Of a stretch of 5,572 nt of DNA, positions 1 to 5,046 are shown in pieces. Below the pieces are notes generated by a model. It was given only the letters and a program-made list of their open reading frames with translations, was not told where the DNA came from and did not search any database. Origin of the DNA: Rhodoferax sp. (GTDB lineage Bacteria > Pseudomonadota > Gammaproteobacteria > Burkholderiales > Burkholderiaceae_C). The number at the start of each line of letters is the position of its first letter. Within the stretch, counting starts at the first letter, position 1. Where the stretch lies: contig JAQTSL010000248.1 in NCBI GenBank assembly GCA_028711355.1, positions 1 through 5,572 on the forward strand. The letters are read 5' to 3'. The position numbers and the translations under genes were made by a program.

Positions 1-25
1 GAACGATACACCGTGTTTCTGCAAA

Positions 26-262
26 TTACTTGAACTTGTAGATAGAGGACTTCGCGGTCACGTGCCCACTCGTCCCGAATGAAGTTGCGGCAGCACCGGC
101 GATGGCCGGCAGCGGCGCGATGAGAACAAGGCCAACGACCAAGGCAACATTGCCCAAGAGGAAGAAGGGAACGACCACGATGTGCAGAACGAGATTTGCC
201 CTGGATACGTGGTACTTTGGGTATCCGGACCATTGCCACGCGAGCAGTTCACCTATTGCCAT
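26..262 (-). CDS. Shortened Mpo1-like (DUF962) membrane protein
   Basis: A 78-residue protein whose N-terminal half matches the DUF962/Mpo1-like family as I remember it. The family signature H-x4-N-x3-H-x4-P is present at H18, N23, H27 and P32. It is preceded by LLAWQWSGYPKYH and followed by a hydrophobic segment at about residues 28-56, likely one or two membrane passes. Eukaryotic Mpo1 is an iron-dependent dioxygenase of fatty-acid alpha-oxidation; the role of the bacterial relatives is unclear. The start is well supported, with GGAGG five bases upstream of the ATG. The protein ends soon after a GTSGH stretch (63-67), where relatives usually continue with a proline-rich segment and a further conserved C-terminal part. 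It is therefore probably truncated, and its last ten or so residues may be non-native. It is the last minus-strand gene of the cluster, 90 bases beyond the RibD-like gene. The family call is fairly sure; whether it works is doubtful. Confidence 0.6.
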   Translation of the reverse strand: MAIGELLAWQWSGYPKYHVSRANLVLHIVVVPFFLLGNVALVVGLVLIAPLPAIAGAAATSFGTSGHVTAKSSIYKFK

Positions 263-352
263 GAATTCCTCCGCAGTTGAACGCCAAGTGTAGGCAACCG
301 AAAAGGCAATGCCGACATTAGGACCATGAATGCTGCGCGTGGCGGGCTAACC

Positions 353-982
353 TCACCGGCGCACATAGCGCAAGTGTGTGGCGGCTGGGCCGTCCAGAAC
401 CTTGTCAATGCGAAACTGCGGCCCGGGCTCGCGCAGGTTCTCGAAGAGACGCCGCCCGCCGCCAAACAACACCGGTGCCAAGGCGATTTCCAGTTCGTCG
501 ACAACACCCAGGTTCAGGTACTGCTGGATCACATCGGCCCCACCCGCGATACGAATATCACGACTGCCTGCGGATTCCGGAGCCAGCGCCAGGGCATGCG
601 CCGGCCCGTCATGGATGAAGTAAAAGGTCGTCCCACCGGGGCGCACCCAAGGTTCGCGTTTCTCATGGGTTAGAACGTAAACCGGTGTGTGAAACGGAGC
701 CTCCTCGGGCCAGGCGACCTCGCCTTGGTCGAACATGCGCTTGCCCATGACGTTGGCACCGATGCGCTCGAAGGTGTGGCGAACCATATCGTTGACTGGA
801 CCAGTCTCGCCGCCGGGGCCGAAGTTGAGCCTCTCGCGGAAGTACTGTTGATTGAGGATCCAGGTCATCAGCGCACCCCACTTGGCGCCCCAGTTCTTGT
901 ACTCGGGCTTGCCCATGGTCATTCCATCGGGTGCCATGTAGCCATCGAGGCTAAGTCCAATGTTGACGAATACTTGACTCAT
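353..982 (-). CDS. Dihydrofolate reductase-fold protein (RibD C-terminal domain family)
   Basis: A 209-residue cytosolic protein of the RibD_C/dihydrofolate-reductase-like superfamily, which binds NADPH and reduces pterin- or pyrimidine-like substrates. Visible landmarks are the opening beta strand VNIGLSLDGYMAP (6-18) with the SLDGY motif, the GANVMGKRMFD segment (76-85) that resembles the nucleotide-binding MGRxTxE motif, the IAGGAD glycine motif (145-150), and DELEIALAPVLFGGGRRLF (162-180), which is typical of the family's last core strands. Length is normal for stand-alone members. The ATG has AAAGGAG six bases upstream, so the start is firm. It is neither the classical folate-pathway enzyme nor a riboflavin operon member; such orphan copies are common in accessory regions and their substrates are usually unknown. 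The gene starts 28 bases after the 3' core site of the attC-like element, the position expected of an integron cassette gene. Family call strong, substrate unknown. Confidence 0.88.
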   Translation of the reverse strand: MSQVFVNIGLSLDGYMAPDGMTMGKPEYKNWGAKWGALMTWILNQQYFRERLNFGPGGETGPVNDMVRHTFERIGANVMGKRMFDQGEVAWPEEAPFHTPVYVLTHEKREPWVRPGGTTFYFIHDGPAHALALAPESAGSRDIRIAGGADVIQQYLNLGVVDELEIALAPVLFGGGRRLFENLREPGPQFRIDKVLDGPAATHLRYVRR

Positions 983-1010
983 GGTTCTCCTTTCGCATGT
1001 CCGGATGTCG

Positions 1011-1145
1011 GCCTAACGAGGCTGCAGAAAAAACCAACTTCTTGTAGCGCCAAACCTTGCAGCCGGTGCCCTGTGATTTTGGGTAGTGCATGCCTTCTTC
1101 ATCGGCGCAGTGTGCCGGATTTTTGTCCGGGAGTCCGGGTTAGGC
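1011..1145 (-). other. Candidate integron attC recombination site
   Basis: Two 7-base core sites fit the integron consensus exactly and are perfectly complementary. Read on the minus strand, GCCTAAC (1145-1139, RYYYAAC) begins nine bases after the DUF6151 stop. GTTAGGC (1017-1011, GTTRRRY) ends 28 bases before the next start codon. The 135-bp span is within the range known for attC sites, and the layout stop, attC, short gap with ribosome binding site, start is that of consecutive gene cassettes. Inside, small hairpins can be drawn, such as CCGGA/TCCGG around an A-rich loop, but the inner L'/L'' boxes are not clearly complementary. This could be a diverged site or, less likely, a chance pair of core motifs. 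The core sites are seen directly; function is inferred. Confidence 0.55.
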
Positions 1146-1154
1146 GCAATGCCA

Positions 1155-1745
1155 CTATTGGCGTAATGCCTGCCGTTGCGCCTCATTCAATATTTGGGGA
1201 GCCACGATCGGGGTAACGCCATCTTCGGCAAAGAACGGAGACGGCCTGGATTTCTTGAGCAGCTTGCCTTTCAGCATGAACGGCATCACGGTTACAAAAG
1301 CCTTCAGGTTGAATTTTTCGGGGGTGCCTGCAGGCGGAGTTCCCTTTGCGTAGCGACCCATGATGCGGCTGCGAACCGGCCCTAGCGCTTGATCGAGTTG
1401 ATGGTCATCTCTGGCCTTGTACACGCAGCGCAGGAAACCCGCCCACGGTACCTTGGGGCGGGTATTGACGATGGGCGTATTGCAGCATGCAGTGGAAAAA
1501 CGAAATGTTCCATTGGGCGACAACTGCGTACATTTCAAATGCTCCAGTCCGCTGAGAATTTCAACTTCAGCGGGATATGCAGGAATGATCTCCGTACCGC
1601 CGTTGGCGTCAAGCAGATCGTCGCGCTTGAGGTAATGCAAATAGGATTGGCAATCATCACAATAACAAACCAGGCGCCCCGGCGTATTGTTGGGAAAGGC
1701 TTTGAGCCTGGCGCGGAATTTTCCACATTCACACTGTATTTCCAT
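1155..1745 (-). CDS. DUF6151 family, GFA-like zinc-binding protein
   Basis: A 196-residue protein that I place in DUF6151, related to the glutathione-dependent formaldehyde-activating (GFA) fold. Metal-binding cysteines are arranged as CEC (C5, C7), CYCDDC (C27, C29, C32) and a paired CC (C87-C88), consistent with zinc sites of that fold. Other recognisable segments are LDANGGTEI (45-53), ACCNTP (86-91) and a basic MLKGKLLKK stretch in the C-terminal third. GFA relatives act on small thiol adducts; for DUF6151 no reaction is established that I know of. I chose the ATG at 1745 rather than the in-frame GTG at 1769 because AAGGAG lies between them, ten bases before the ATG, and because the CxC motif then falls at the usual distance from the N-terminus. 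The stop is followed nine bases later by an integron core site. Family call strong, activity unknown. Confidence 0.82.
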   Translation of the reverse strand: MEIQCECGKFRARLKAFPNNTPGRLVCYCDDCQSYLHYLKRDDLLDANGGTEIIPAYPAEVEILSGLEHLKCTQLSPNGTFRFSTACCNTPIVNTRPKVPWAGFLRCVYKARDDHQLDQALGPVRSRIMGRYAKGTPPAGTPEKFNLKAFVTVMPFMLKGKLLKKSRPSPFFAEDGVTPIVAPQILNEAQRQALRQ

Positions 1746-1755
1746 GGCGGAAGTT

Positions 1756-1761
1756 CTCCTT
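1756..1761 (-). promoter_or_regulatory. Ribosome binding site deciding the DUF6151 start
   Basis: AAGGAG on the minus strand ends ten bases before the ATG at 1745. It lies inside the frame that would be read from the upstream GTG at 1769, so it argues for the shorter protein. Confidence 0.6.
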
Positions 1762-1772
1762 GAAGTCACAGG

Positions 1773-1853
1773 TCAGGCCAGTGGTTGCCACGCGATGGCA
1801 TTGCCACGAACCAACTGATTGAGTTTGGGGTCGGGTTTGATCTTGACTTCCAT
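1773..1853 (-). CDS. Possible 26-residue small ORF upstream of DUF6151
   Basis: An ATG preceded by AAGGA at seven bases opens a 26-residue frame that begins MEVKIKPDPKLN and ends IAWQPLA. The stop codon lies 27 bases before the DUF6151 ATG. The spacing and ribosome binding site are better than chance ORFs usually show, and the peptide is polar with no membrane segment. It could be a small cassette gene, a leader peptide coupled to DUF6151 translation, or the surviving start of a longer gene. I do not recognise the sequence and there is no composition or homology evidence for expression. Confidence 0.25.
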   Translation of the reverse strand: MEVKIKPDPKLNQLVRGNAIAWQPLA

Positions 1854-1919
1854 TTGACGTTCCTTCGGATCAAATCAGTGCTGTGAGCCAGCTGCGACAG
1901 TAGTTGTGGACGCCCAATC

Positions 1920-1953
1920 GGGATAGGAAGAAGCCTCACAGCCCCTCCCTCCC
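1920..1953 (-). ncRNA. Group II intron domain VI with bulged branch-point A
   Basis: Three bases after domain V, the minus strand GGGAGGGAGG pairs with CTTCCTATCCC. GGGA pairs with TCCC, then the A at 1924 is unpaired, then GGGA pairs with TCCT. That unpaired A is the eighth base from the predicted 3' end at 1917, the usual branch-point distance. The downstream exon would start TGGGCGTCC. The lower stem is clear; the upper stem near the loop is irregular. Confidence 0.62.
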
Positions 1954-1955
1954 AC

Positions 1956-1989
1956 ACCACCGGACATACGGGTCACGTATCCGGCGGTT
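1956..1989 (-). ncRNA. Group II intron domain V catalytic hairpin
   Basis: The minus strand folds as a 34-nt hairpin, the exact size of domain V. The lower helix is ACCGCCGGA paired with TCCGGTGGT, nine pairs with one G-U. A 2-nt bulge on the 3' strand follows, then an upper helix TACG/CGTA and a small loop. The triad is CGC, opposite GTG, which is the form typical of the IIC class rather than AGC. The bulge and triad positions match the family, which makes a chance hairpin unlikely. Confidence 0.72.
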
Positions 1990-2008
1990 CCTTGATACTT
2001 CGTTTGTC

Positions 2009-2089
2009 TCATGCTGCCTTGGCCGGTGCCAGTTCGGGCAGCCCCATTTGACGAAACAATTTTGTTGGCAGTCCCAGATTGATCAACAT
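2009..2089 (-). pseudogene. C-terminal tail of a group II intron maturase (fragment)
   Basis: This 26-codon frame contains LGLPTKLFRQMGLPELAP followed by AKAA and a stop. The pattern of a short loop, an aromatic residue and GLPxLAP near the stop recalls the last residues of IIC-type intron reverse transcriptases. Its position, ending 19 bases before domain V, is what such a protein would have. Where the true maturase sequence begins within this frame cannot be told; the ATG is probably incidental. No reverse transcriptase core motif (YADD) or HNH domain is present. Confidence 0.4.
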
Positions 2090-2096
2090 GTTAAAC
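2090..2096 (-). other. Integron-type core site (RYYYAAC) at DUF2199 stop
   Basis: GTTTAAC on the minus strand fits RYYYAAC and contains the DUF2199 stop codon TAA. Five bases further on, GATCAATC could act as an L''-type box. A clear partner core site is not seen; the intron remnant begins at once. It is read as the surviving 5' part of an attC. Single 7-base degenerate motifs are common by chance, so confidence is low. Confidence 0.3.
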
Positions 2097-2600
2097 CTCA
2101 CTCTCATGAACCATTTGCGAATAGATCTCAGCGACACGTTGAACTGAAATGCCTTCGCGCTGCTCCACTGCCAGAGGATGTTCTGTCGGTTCAAGTTCGA
2201 CCATTGGACGGACGCCGCCGTCACGTAAATGAACATGGGTCTTGATATTCATGGTATCTGGGTACGGCTTCATCCAGGAATTGAGCCAGCCGAAAAAAGG
2301 ACCAACGTGAGAGCGCTTGTCTTCATGAAAAAGCGCGGCCCATTGCTTGAAGCTAGCTTGGCTAAGCGAAACCCAAACACTCCAAGAAAATGGTTCACTT
2401 TCGCCATGCACTGGAATTTCGACGCAACCACGTACAAAGTACGACTCACCATCAATGACACAGTCATCAGTACCAAGTTTGCAACGCAATTCGCGTTCTT
2501 CCTTTGGTACAGCGTAGTAACTCAGGGGCGCATCTGTGCCAAACGACGGCATGCCGCGATGGACTTTGCCACAGGTTGAGCAGGTGAACTCGAATGCCAT
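2091..2600 (-). CDS. DUF2199 domain protein
   Basis: A 169-residue soluble protein that matches DUF2199 over its whole length. Landmarks are the opening CSTCGKVHRGMPSFG (7-21), whose two cysteines (C7, C10) form a half zinc-knuckle, the block DDCVIDGESYFVRGCVEIPV (45-64), SWSVWVSLS (72-80), FFGWLN (102-107), and ELEPTEHPLAVEQREGIS (135-152), the most conserved part of the family. The function of the family is unknown to me, though its members are frequent in accessory regions. The reading frame is intact and length is normal. No Shine-Dalgarno sequence is visible: the ATG follows CCTCAAAAA, only nine bases from a GTTCAAC motif that looks like half of a recombination site. The native 5' flank may therefore have been replaced. 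The stop overlaps another core-site motif. Confidence 0.85.
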   Translation of the reverse strand: MAFEFTCSTCGKVHRGMPSFGTDAPLSYYAVPKEERELRCKLGTDDCVIDGESYFVRGCVEIPVHGESEPFSWSVWVSLSQASFKQWAALFHEDKRSHVGPFFGWLNSWMKPYPDTMNIKTHVHLRDGGVRPMVELEPTEHPLAVEQREGISVQRVAEIYSQMVHESEV

Positions 2601-2608
2601 TTTTTGAG

Positions 2609-2627
2609 GTTGAACGAGGGGTTATAC
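2609..2627 (-). other. Half attC-like motif between 5'-nucleotidase and DUF2199 genes
   Basis: On the minus strand GTATAAC, spacer CCCTC, GTTCAAC reproduces the R''-spacer-L'' arrangement of attC sites; the aadA cassette site has TCTAAC, five bases, then GTTCAAG. GTATAAC differs from RYYYAAC at one base. It lies 14 bases beyond the stop of the 5'-nucleotidase gene, the right place for that gene's attC. The 3' half is missing, because the DUF2199 start codon follows within ten bases. Read on the other strand it would be an L'-R' half instead, so the orientation is uncertain. Confidence 0.3.
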
Positions 2628-2641
2628 CTCACTCGCGATGC

Positions 2642-3592
2642 TCAAATTGTGGGTGGATCGGGGTTCCGAATACCGAATGGAATGTGAACAGAAGGCACGA
2701 CAGAACTGGCTGCTTTCAAGTGACCTGATTGATCATCAAAGAAGATGTGAGGGCGAAGGACGGCGAGCACCTTGGATTTTTCGATTCCACCCAAGAAGAA
2801 TGCATCATTGACCATAACGCCCCAGCCTTTCAGTGTATTGAGCGCTCGCTCATGCGAAGGTGCATTCCGGGCGGTGACTATGGAAACTCTGAGGCGATTG
2901 TGATACGACGAGTCTCCCTTCCGACGCGCCTCTTCTACCGCTTGGATCTTTGAAACACGGACCAAAAACTCCTTCAAGGGGCCTGGATTGTGTGCCCGCA
3001 TGACATTCCGTACCTCATGTTCGTGAAACTGGTCGACGTCATTTGTTCTGTACATCACAGACTCCGACTCATCATCTGCGATGACTCCATCGAAGTCGAA
3101 CGCGATTCGAAGCGCATCGTCCTGTTCGTCGTCGACAATTGAAGAATTCAGAACTTGACCTGCCGCAAAGCCTGAGTGGATTGCGGCAGTGACATCAGAT
3201 TGGTTTGCGGAAAGGAAGAGTGAGATATTCAGGGCCGGAATGTACTCAAATGGCGCTCGTCCCTGCATAAAGATCGCCCGTGTCATCTGTATCCCATAGT
3301 ACTCGATGGACTTCATTACTCGAAGGCCTGTGTCAGGGTCATTGCGGGATAGAAGAATCACTTCGACAAGTGGGTCGCCCTTCGGATCGTTACTCAGGTT
3401 GTTCAGCGAGAGTAGGCGACGAATGAAGGAGAACGCGATTCCCTTTGAAAGAGGGTCGTTCAGATGTAGTTCTTGGAACTTTCGATACTCCTCTTCGCCC
3501 TTGCTTCGGAACACGGAGTCGGATTCAGAGAGATCAAACATCGCGCTGGAGGCGACGCCGATTACAAGCCGGGTGTCGAGGTCGTATGGCAT
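2642..3592 (-). CDS. Cytosolic 5'-nucleotidase (cN-I type, PF06189 family)
   Basis: A 316-residue cytosolic enzyme of the 5'-nucleotidase family related to vertebrate cN-I, expected to release phosphate from nucleoside monophosphates. Characteristic blocks are LVIGVASSAMFDLSESDSVF (9-28), EVILLSRNDPDTGLRVMKSI (77-96) and LFLSAN (125-130). HAD-type catalytic elements follow: FDFDGVIADDESE (165-177) supplies the nucleophile and acid aspartates, IVTARN (238-243) the second motif, a lysine in EKSKVL (271-276) the third, and IFFDDQSGH (283-291) the acidic fourth motif. All expected catalytic residues appear present, and length is normal. The start is fixed by homology (MPYDLDTRLVIG), but no Shine-Dalgarno sequence precedes it. 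Just upstream come a direct repeat and a recombinase fragment, so the native promoter region may have been lost or replaced. The gene is divergent from the plus-strand genes. Confidence 0.85.
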   Translation of the reverse strand: MPYDLDTRLVIGVASSAMFDLSESDSVFRSKGEEEYRKFQELHLNDPLSKGIAFSFIRRLLSLNNLSNDPKGDPLVEVILLSRNDPDTGLRVMKSIEYYGIQMTRAIFMQGRAPFEYIPALNISLFLSANQSDVTAAIHSGFAAGQVLNSSIVDDEQDDALRIAFDFDGVIADDESESVMYRTNDVDQFHEHEVRNVMRAHNPGPLKEFLVRVSKIQAVEEARRKGDSSYHNRLRVSIVTARNAPSHERALNTLKGWGVMVNDAFFLGGIEKSKVLAVLRPHIFFDDQSGHLKAASSVVPSVHIPFGIRNPDPPTI

Positions 3593-3603
3593 TGGATGGT
3601 GAA

Positions 3604-3630
3604 GGACCTGTGAGGTTGGCTGTGAGGTCC
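3604..3630. repeat. 9-bp direct repeat inside a 6-bp inverted repeat
   Basis: CTGTGAGGT occurs twice with a 12-base period (3608-3616 and 3620-3628). The pair lies within GGACCT (3604-3609) and AGGTCC (3625-3630), which are complementary. It sits 12-38 bases upstream of the 5'-nucleotidase start, so it could be an operator, a hairpin in the leader, or an element end. Nothing decides between these. Confidence 0.4.
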
Positions 3631-3682
3631 CCCTTCAATTTCGATGGCGTGATTCTGCAACAAATCGCAAGGACACCGCAGC

Positions 3683-3751
3683 ATGAACCCCAGCACCAAG
3701 GCTGAATTTGATCAGCGCTACCAAACCCATCTCAAGCACCTCATTCCTTGA
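3683..3751 (+). pseudogene. N-terminal fragment of a tyrosine recombinase/integrase
   Basis: An ATG with AAGGA nine bases upstream opens a 22-codon frame. It begins MNPSTKAEFDQRYQTHLKHL and then runs into a stop after two more residues. The pattern EF-x2-RYQ-x-HLK-x-L resembles, as I recall it, the very start of site-specific integrases of the kind found beside IS91-type elements, which continue with a KxLxPKTIEAY segment. Nothing downstream in any frame continues the protein; the break is near 3740. If correct, this is a relic of a mobile element, and the join marks an old deletion or insertion boundary. The call rests on 20 residues and memory of the family. Confidence 0.35.
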
Positions 3752-3824
3752 AAGCGACAACATGTGCCGCAGTGTTGGCGTGGTCACGTCCAGAAAACGG
3801 TGAATAGCCTCAACAATGAAGGCG

Positions 3825-3846
3825 TGAGCTTGAAACCGTCAGCTCA
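3825..3846 (+). repeat. Short inverted repeat upstream of the small membrane gene
   Basis: TGAGCT and AGCTCA, separated by ten bases, could form a 6-bp hairpin 24 bases before the ATG at 3870. There is no T-run, so it is not a plain terminator. It may be a protein site in the leader, or chance. Confidence 0.25.
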
Positions 3847-3869
3847 TCCGAACGAAAGGTTGGCTCCCC

Positions 3870-4061
3870 ATGCAATTTGCACTGTTTTCATTGTCTGCGT
3901 TGGGATTGGTCCACTATGTTTTGTGGATGCTCTGGTGTCAGAACGCCCCCACGTTTCTCTCGCCAGATGCGCCCCATTGGGTCAAACGCCCCAATTTTTT
4001 CGTGTTTGTTTTGGTCACTCTGATCGTATTGAGCTACTACCGGAACCTGGCGCGTCGGTAG
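3870..4061 (+). CDS. Small two-helix membrane protein of unknown function
   Basis: A 63-residue protein with a hydrophobic N-terminal helix at about residues 2-23, containing HYVLWMLW. A polar loop rich in proline follows (26-41), then a second helix FFVFVLVTLIVLSYY (43-57) and a basic tail RNLARR. The charge pattern suggests both ends face the cytoplasm with the loop outside, by the positive-inside rule. AAAGG lies ten bases before the ATG, an acceptable ribosome binding site. It lies 43 bases upstream of the TPR protein gene on the same strand and may be cotranscribed with it. I do not recognise the family. The hydrophobic pattern and the ribosome binding site favour a real gene over a chance frame, but there is no homology to confirm it. 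Confidence 0.5.
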   Translation: MQFALFSLSALGLVHYVLWMLWCQNAPTFLSPDAPHWVKRPNFFVFVLVTLIVLSYYRNLARR

Positions 4062-4077
4062 TTGGCTCCTGGCCAAC
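4061..4077 (+). repeat. Intercistronic hairpin after the small membrane gene
   Basis: GTTGGC and GCCAAC form a perfect 6-bp stem around TCCTG, starting at the last base of the stop codon. No T-run follows, so it is more likely a processing or stability hairpin, or a weak pause, than an intrinsic terminator. GTTGGCTCC is also found at 3859-3867, just before the gene. Confidence 0.35.
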
Positions 4078-4104
4078 ACGCCAAACCAAATTGGGAACCA
4101 CTCC

Positions 4105-5031
4105 ATGACAACAACCCGTGGCCAAAAAATGCTCAAGTCCATTGAAGCATCGATGAAACTGAGCACCCTCGCGCCAGAGGCACGTGCTCAGCAAGTAGCC
4201 AAGCTTTGCCTCACCAAAAGAATTGACCACATCCTGTACACGCAATGGGACCCCTGCGGTGTTCACGCCCTGCGTGATGTTGACTGTTCCGATGAGTACC
4301 AGGACTATTTGCCAACCCTCGTGAACAGGGTCATGGACGGTGCGACTTTTGCAGAACTGTCAGATCAACTGATGCAGTTTGAGGAAGCCATTTTGGGGAC
4401 GATGGGTAGCCGTCGTCGCTGCGATGTCATTGCCGTCATGGTGGCGCACTATGGCCCGCACGCTGACAAGAATCCATTTCTACCAGTCATCAACACGCAG
4501 ACACCTGCATCCGCCTACCTGGCCGTGCTTGACCTGGTCACGCAAACACGACTTGACGCTTACCAGGGGAAGTGGCGCCTTGTCCGCGATGGGTATGAAA
4601 TGGTCGTCACCCTCTGCCACGACCATTTGTCTGACAAGCACGGGCTCTACGGTGCATGCCTTAACAACCTGGGATGGGCCTACAGCAAGACAGGTGAGCT
4701 GGGCAACGCCGCGCAGATGTATGCCCGAGCGCTGGACGAATTGGCGCATGGAGTTCATTCAGACCATCAAAGCCTCATGTCTTGCATGAAGAACCTGATC
4801 AACAACCTGGCACACCGTCGCCAGTTCGCAGCCACCTTGCCGTATCACCACCAGAGGGTGGATGTTCTGAATGCTGCATATGGCTGGTTCGACGACCGAA
4901 CCAGGGAAGCCATCGCATCAGGGGTTGCGGCCGAAAACACCAAACGACCGGCCCCCAAACTGCATCCCGTCCGCGTTGATGTTGAGCGGGATGGCTGCAC
5001 CAGAATTAACCAGTTGATTTGCGTCGATTAA
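4105..5031 (+). CDS. Two-domain protein: DEYxDY-motif N-terminus plus TPR-like repeats
   Basis: A 308-residue soluble protein. The N-terminal part (about 38-100) has a pattern I have seen in small stand-alone hypothetical proteins: a tryptophan before DPCGVH (49-54), then DEYQDYLPTLVNRVMDGAT (63-81), then a short helix ending with an acidic FEEAILG. These small proteins, somewhat like DUF1871, have no known activity. The C-terminal part (about 140-260) is helical. The segment YGACLNNLGWAYSKTG (182-197) followed by NAAQMYARALDEL (201-213) is a textbook tetratricopeptide repeat, with the G, Y, G, A, Y and A positions in place. Weaker repeats flank it. TPR domains bind partner proteins. No signal peptide or catalytic motif is seen. 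The ATG at 4105 has only a weak GGGA upstream, and a second ATG at 4129 is possible. A YbjN-family gene follows 15 bases later, likely in the same transcript. Confidence 0.72.
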   Translation: MTTTRGQKMLKSIEASMKLSTLAPEARAQQVAKLCLTKRIDHILYTQWDPCGVHALRDVDCSDEYQDYLPTLVNRVMDGATFAELSDQLMQFEEAILGTMGSRRRCDVIAVMVAHYGPHADKNPFLPVINTQTPASAYLAVLDLVTQTRLDAYQGKWRLVRDGYEMVVTLCHDHLSDKHGLYGACLNNLGWAYSKTGELGNAAQMYARALDELAHGVHSDHQSLMSCMKNLINNLAHRRQFAATLPYHHQRVDVLNAAYGWFDDRTREAIASGVAAENTKRPAPKLHPVRVDVERDGCTRINQLICVD

Positions 5032-5034
5032 CCC

Positions 5035-5040
5035 GAGGGG
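5035..5040 (+). promoter_or_regulatory. Strong ribosome binding site of the YbjN-family gene
   Basis: GAGGGG lies six bases before the ATG at 5047 and four bases after the preceding stop codon. This allows translational coupling and fixes the start. Confidence 0.65.
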
Positions 5041-5046
5041 AAAACC

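Larger units (their letters stand above)
1917..2089 (-). mobile_element. 3' end remnant of a group IIC intron
   Basis: Reading the minus strand, this stretch holds in order a short peptide frame resembling the C-terminus of a group II intron reverse transcriptase/maturase, a 34-nt domain V hairpin, a domain VI hairpin and a 3' end in CCCGAT. The stop of the peptide frame is 19 bases before domain V, as is usual in IIC introns, whose protein gene lies in domain IV. Domains I-III and nearly all of the reverse transcriptase are absent, so this is a 5'-truncated copy that cannot splice or move by itself. IIC introns insert after terminators or, in one subgroup, into integron attC sites; the second fits the cassette-like neighbours and the GTTTAAC core site at its upstream edge. 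The 3' boundary at 1917 is well defined; the upstream boundary (about 2040-2089) is a guess. Confidence 0.72.

Noticed and set aside
263..352. Possible attC after the RibD-like gene, from GCCTACA-6 nt-GTTCAAC on the minus strand
   Set aside because: The motifs lie at the wrong end of the spacer, GCCTACA departs from the RYYYAAC core, and no partner core site follows the RibD-like stop, so the spacer cannot be called an attC.
689..1216. A long plus-strand frame opposite the RibD-like gene
   Set aside because: The minus-strand frame carries clear family motifs and a ribosome binding site; the plus frame shows none and crosses the attC-like spacer.
1904..2245. A 113-codon plus-strand frame crossing the intron remnant
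   Set aside because: It reads antisense through domain V/VI and into the DUF2199 gene; such frames over group II intron ends are spurious.
3635..3838. A 67-codon open frame on the minus strand with a protein-like look (residues such as AIHRFLDVTTPTLRHML)
   Set aside because: It has no usual start codon until far inside, no ribosome binding site, and it overlaps the recombinase-like frame on the other strand; most likely a shadow.
3859..4069. GTTGGCTCC direct repeats flanking the small membrane gene, as possible target-site duplication
   Set aside because: Only nine bases, one copy is part of a hairpin and the other of a ribosome-binding region, and the segment between lacks any transposon end or transposase.
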